DNA of 6,878 bases from the NCBI RefSeq assembly GCF_030530965.1, contig NZ_JAUMTY010000050.1, positions 1 to 6,878 on the forward strand, read 5' to 3'. Below, one piece after another: positions 5,637 to 6,878 of this stretch. The position numbers were made by a program, and so were the translations under genes. The first letter of the stretch is position 1, and every line of letters starts with the position of its first letter. This DNA comes from Corynebacterium sp. (lineage in GTDB: Bacteria; Actinomycetota; Actinomycetes; Mycobacteriales; Mycobacteriaceae). The notes beneath the pieces were generated by a model, which made no database searches, was not told the DNA's origin, and saw only the letters and a list, made by a program, of their open reading frames with translations.

Positions 5637-6830
5637 TCAGCGCGGCGGACCAACAGTGCGCCCCGTGATCAACGTCGTCTCCAGCAGCGTGTGTGAACCG
5701 TGGGTTGCCGATGCCTGACCTCGGGAACCACCAGAGCTCGTGGATGTCGTCGCGTTCCTGGACGAAGACGCGCTGGTGCTTCCTTTCCCCCGTGTGGCGT
5801 CGGAAATAAGGTCCTGAAGAACATGTCCGGCGGTGCGGCCTTTGTCCTTATTCGGCTGTGACACCGTGGTGATGCGCTGCTGCACGGCGAGGTCGATACC
5901 GTCGAACCCGGTGACAGACAGATCGCCCGGCACGGACAACCCGCGATCAGCGGCGCACTGCATCACGGCCAGCGCTAGCGAATCCGTCGTGCAAGCCACG
6001 GCGGTTAGGTCGGGGTGCGCATCCAATAACGCGCGGGCAGCCTCGCGGGTGCCGTCGGCGTCGTTGATATAGCACTCCACGATCGGAATGTCTTCCGCCG
6101 AATCCGGGTGGGCGGCGCGGATCACGTCAACAATGCCCTCGACGCGGTGTTTCTGCACATGCATGTGGGCAGTGCGCAGGCGCTGCGGCGACACCTCGCC
6201 CGCGTTGGCCTCACGGTCAAGACGAATGCACAACACACCAATTTTCCGGTGGCCAGCGTCGATAAGCTGTTGAACCCCGGGCTGAATGGCAGCGTGGTCA
6301 TCAATGCCGACGAAGGCGTAATCCTTGAGCTTCGGTGTGGAATACGGCTGATCACACACGACAGTCGGGAGGCCGCGCGAGGCCACAACCTCCAACGTGG
6401 GATCGTCCGAGGCGACCGAATACACCACGAAACCGTCGACGGCGGCTTGCGCCACGCGGTTAATTCCCGACGCGGCACGCCCGGGAGCAGCGGGAATGAG
6501 CACCAGGGAGGAATCCAGCACCTGGCAGGACTCGGCCAAACCCGCCAGGAAATCGACCGACGAGCGGTCCTCGAAGGCGTAGGTGAGTTCGTCGGTAAAA
6601 AGGACGCCGATCGCGTCGGCCCGGCGCGTCCGCAGGGATCGGGCGGCGGGATCCGGGCCGGAGTACCCCAGCTTGTCGGCGGTGGCGAAGATGCGGGCGC
6701 GGGTCTCGGGCGACAAATGGTCGGGTTTGTTGTACGCGTTGGACACTGTTGTGCGCGACACCCCGACGGCCTCCGCGAGTGACGCCAACGTAGCCTTATG
6801 ACTATTTTTCGGGGATCGCCGCGGACTCAT
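5637..6830 (-). CDS. ipsA: LacI-family regulator, likely IpsA
   Basis: DNA-binding repressor/activator, 397 residues, longer than the usual 330-350. The LacI helix-turn-helix and hinge lie at about 14-67 (TLASLAEAVGVSRTTVSNAY, then LGYSGPDPAARSLR). The periplasmic-binding-protein-like sensor domain follows, from RADAIGVLF (70-78) to VTGFDGIDLA (306-315). A Ser/Thr-rich, low-complexity insert of about 30 residues (350-380) interrupts the C-terminal part before the closing ETTLITGRTVGPP strand. The place next to otsB matches C. glutamicum ipsA as I recall it. That regulator senses myo-inositol and controls inositol phosphate synthase, hence mycothiol and inositol lipids. Orthology is inferred from context and fold, and the ligand is not proven here. 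The ATG at 6830 is preferred; an in-frame TTG at 6839 would add three residues but overlaps the likely -10. Confidence 0.9.
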   Translation of the reverse strand: MSPRRSPKNSHKATLASLAEAVGVSRTTVSNAYNKPDHLSPETRARIFATADKLGYSGPDPAARSLRTRRADAIGVLFTDELTYAFEDRSSVDFLAGLAESCQVLDSSLVLIPAAPGRAASGINRVAQAAVDGFVVYSVASDDPTLEVVASRGLPTVVCDQPYSTPKLKDYAFVGIDDHAAIQPGVQQLIDAGHRKIGVLCIRLDREANAGEVSPQRLRTAHMHVQKHRVEGIVDVIRAAHPDSAEDIPIVECYINDADGTREAARALLDAHPDLTAVACTTDSLALAVMQCAADRGLSVPGDLSVTGFDGIDLAVQQRITTVSQPNKDKGRTAGHVLQDLISDATRGKGSTSASSSRNATTSTSSGGSRGQASATHGSHTLLETTLITGRTVGPPR

Positions 6831-6838
6831 GTGTAGCA

Positions 6839-6844
6839 ATCTTA
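6839..6844 (-). promoter_or_regulatory. Likely ipsA -10, leaderless transcript
   Basis: On the minus strand TAAGAT lies eight bases before the ATG at 6830 and differs by one base from the actinobacterial form TAAAAT. Transcription would start about at the ATG. There is no Shine-Dalgarno sequence in the bases just before the ATG, which agrees with a leaderless mRNA, a common arrangement in Corynebacterium. No clear -35 is seen. Confidence 0.4.
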
Positions 6845-6846
6845 GA

Positions 6847-6867
6847 CCTTCGGTACCACCGGGAAGG
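6847..6867. promoter_or_regulatory. Dyad upstream of ipsA
   Basis: CGGT (6851-6854) and ACCG (6858-6861) flank ACC. CCTT (6847-6850) and AAGG (6864-6867) extend the symmetry, with two unpaired G between. This imperfect dyad sits immediately upstream of the probable -10 of the LacI-family gene, where an operator for self-control or for a divergent neighbour could lie. It could equally be a hairpin from a neighbouring gene. Confidence 0.3.
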
Positions 6868-6878
6868 GGGTTTCGCGC

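Overview
The window reads as a chromosomal segment of a high-GC actinobacterium, most likely a Corynebacterium. The basis is the gene order otsA – small [2Fe-2S] ferredoxin – otsB, followed by a convergent LacI-family gene. This matches, from memory, the C. glutamicum order otsA – small gene – otsB – ipsA. The species cannot be named from the sequence.

Layout. Positions 1-315 hold no credible gene. They contain a 50-nt imperfect hairpin and three copies of a 19-nt G-rich motif, probably regulatory DNA of something left of the window. Positions 316-1566 (minus) encode a ten-helix TDT/SLAC1-family anion or dicarboxylate transporter. Positions 1645-2640 (plus) encode a divergent LysR-type regulator. 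The 78 bp between them carry a perfect T-N11-A palindrome and a matching half site exactly 22 bp away, a good candidate for the operator of this regulator. Positions 2753-4288, 4281-4700 and 4709-5566 (plus) form a tight, translationally coupled operon: otsA (trehalose-6-phosphate synthase), a ferredoxin, and otsB (trehalose-6-phosphate phosphatase). Positions 5637-6830 (minus) encode the LacI-family regulator, probably IpsA, with a leaderless-type promoter near the right edge.

How the genes work together. OtsA makes trehalose-6-phosphate from UDP-glucose and glucose-6-phosphate, and OtsB dephosphorylates it to trehalose. Trehalose is an osmoprotectant and, in mycolate-forming actinobacteria, the carrier for mycolic acids. 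IpsA in C. glutamicum controls inositol phosphate synthase and so supplies inositol for mycothiol and inositol lipids. The right two thirds of the window is therefore a cell-envelope and small-molecule module. The transporter and LysR pair looks like a separate metabolite- or anion-responsive efflux/uptake unit.

The most unusual element is the free-standing plant-type [2Fe-2S] ferredoxin between otsA and otsB. It resembles the C-terminal ferredoxin domain of KshB/PaaE-type oxygenase reductases but lacks the FAD and NAD modules, and it has a repetitive acidic N-terminal tail. No step of the OtsA-OtsB pathway needs an electron carrier, so its role is unexplained.
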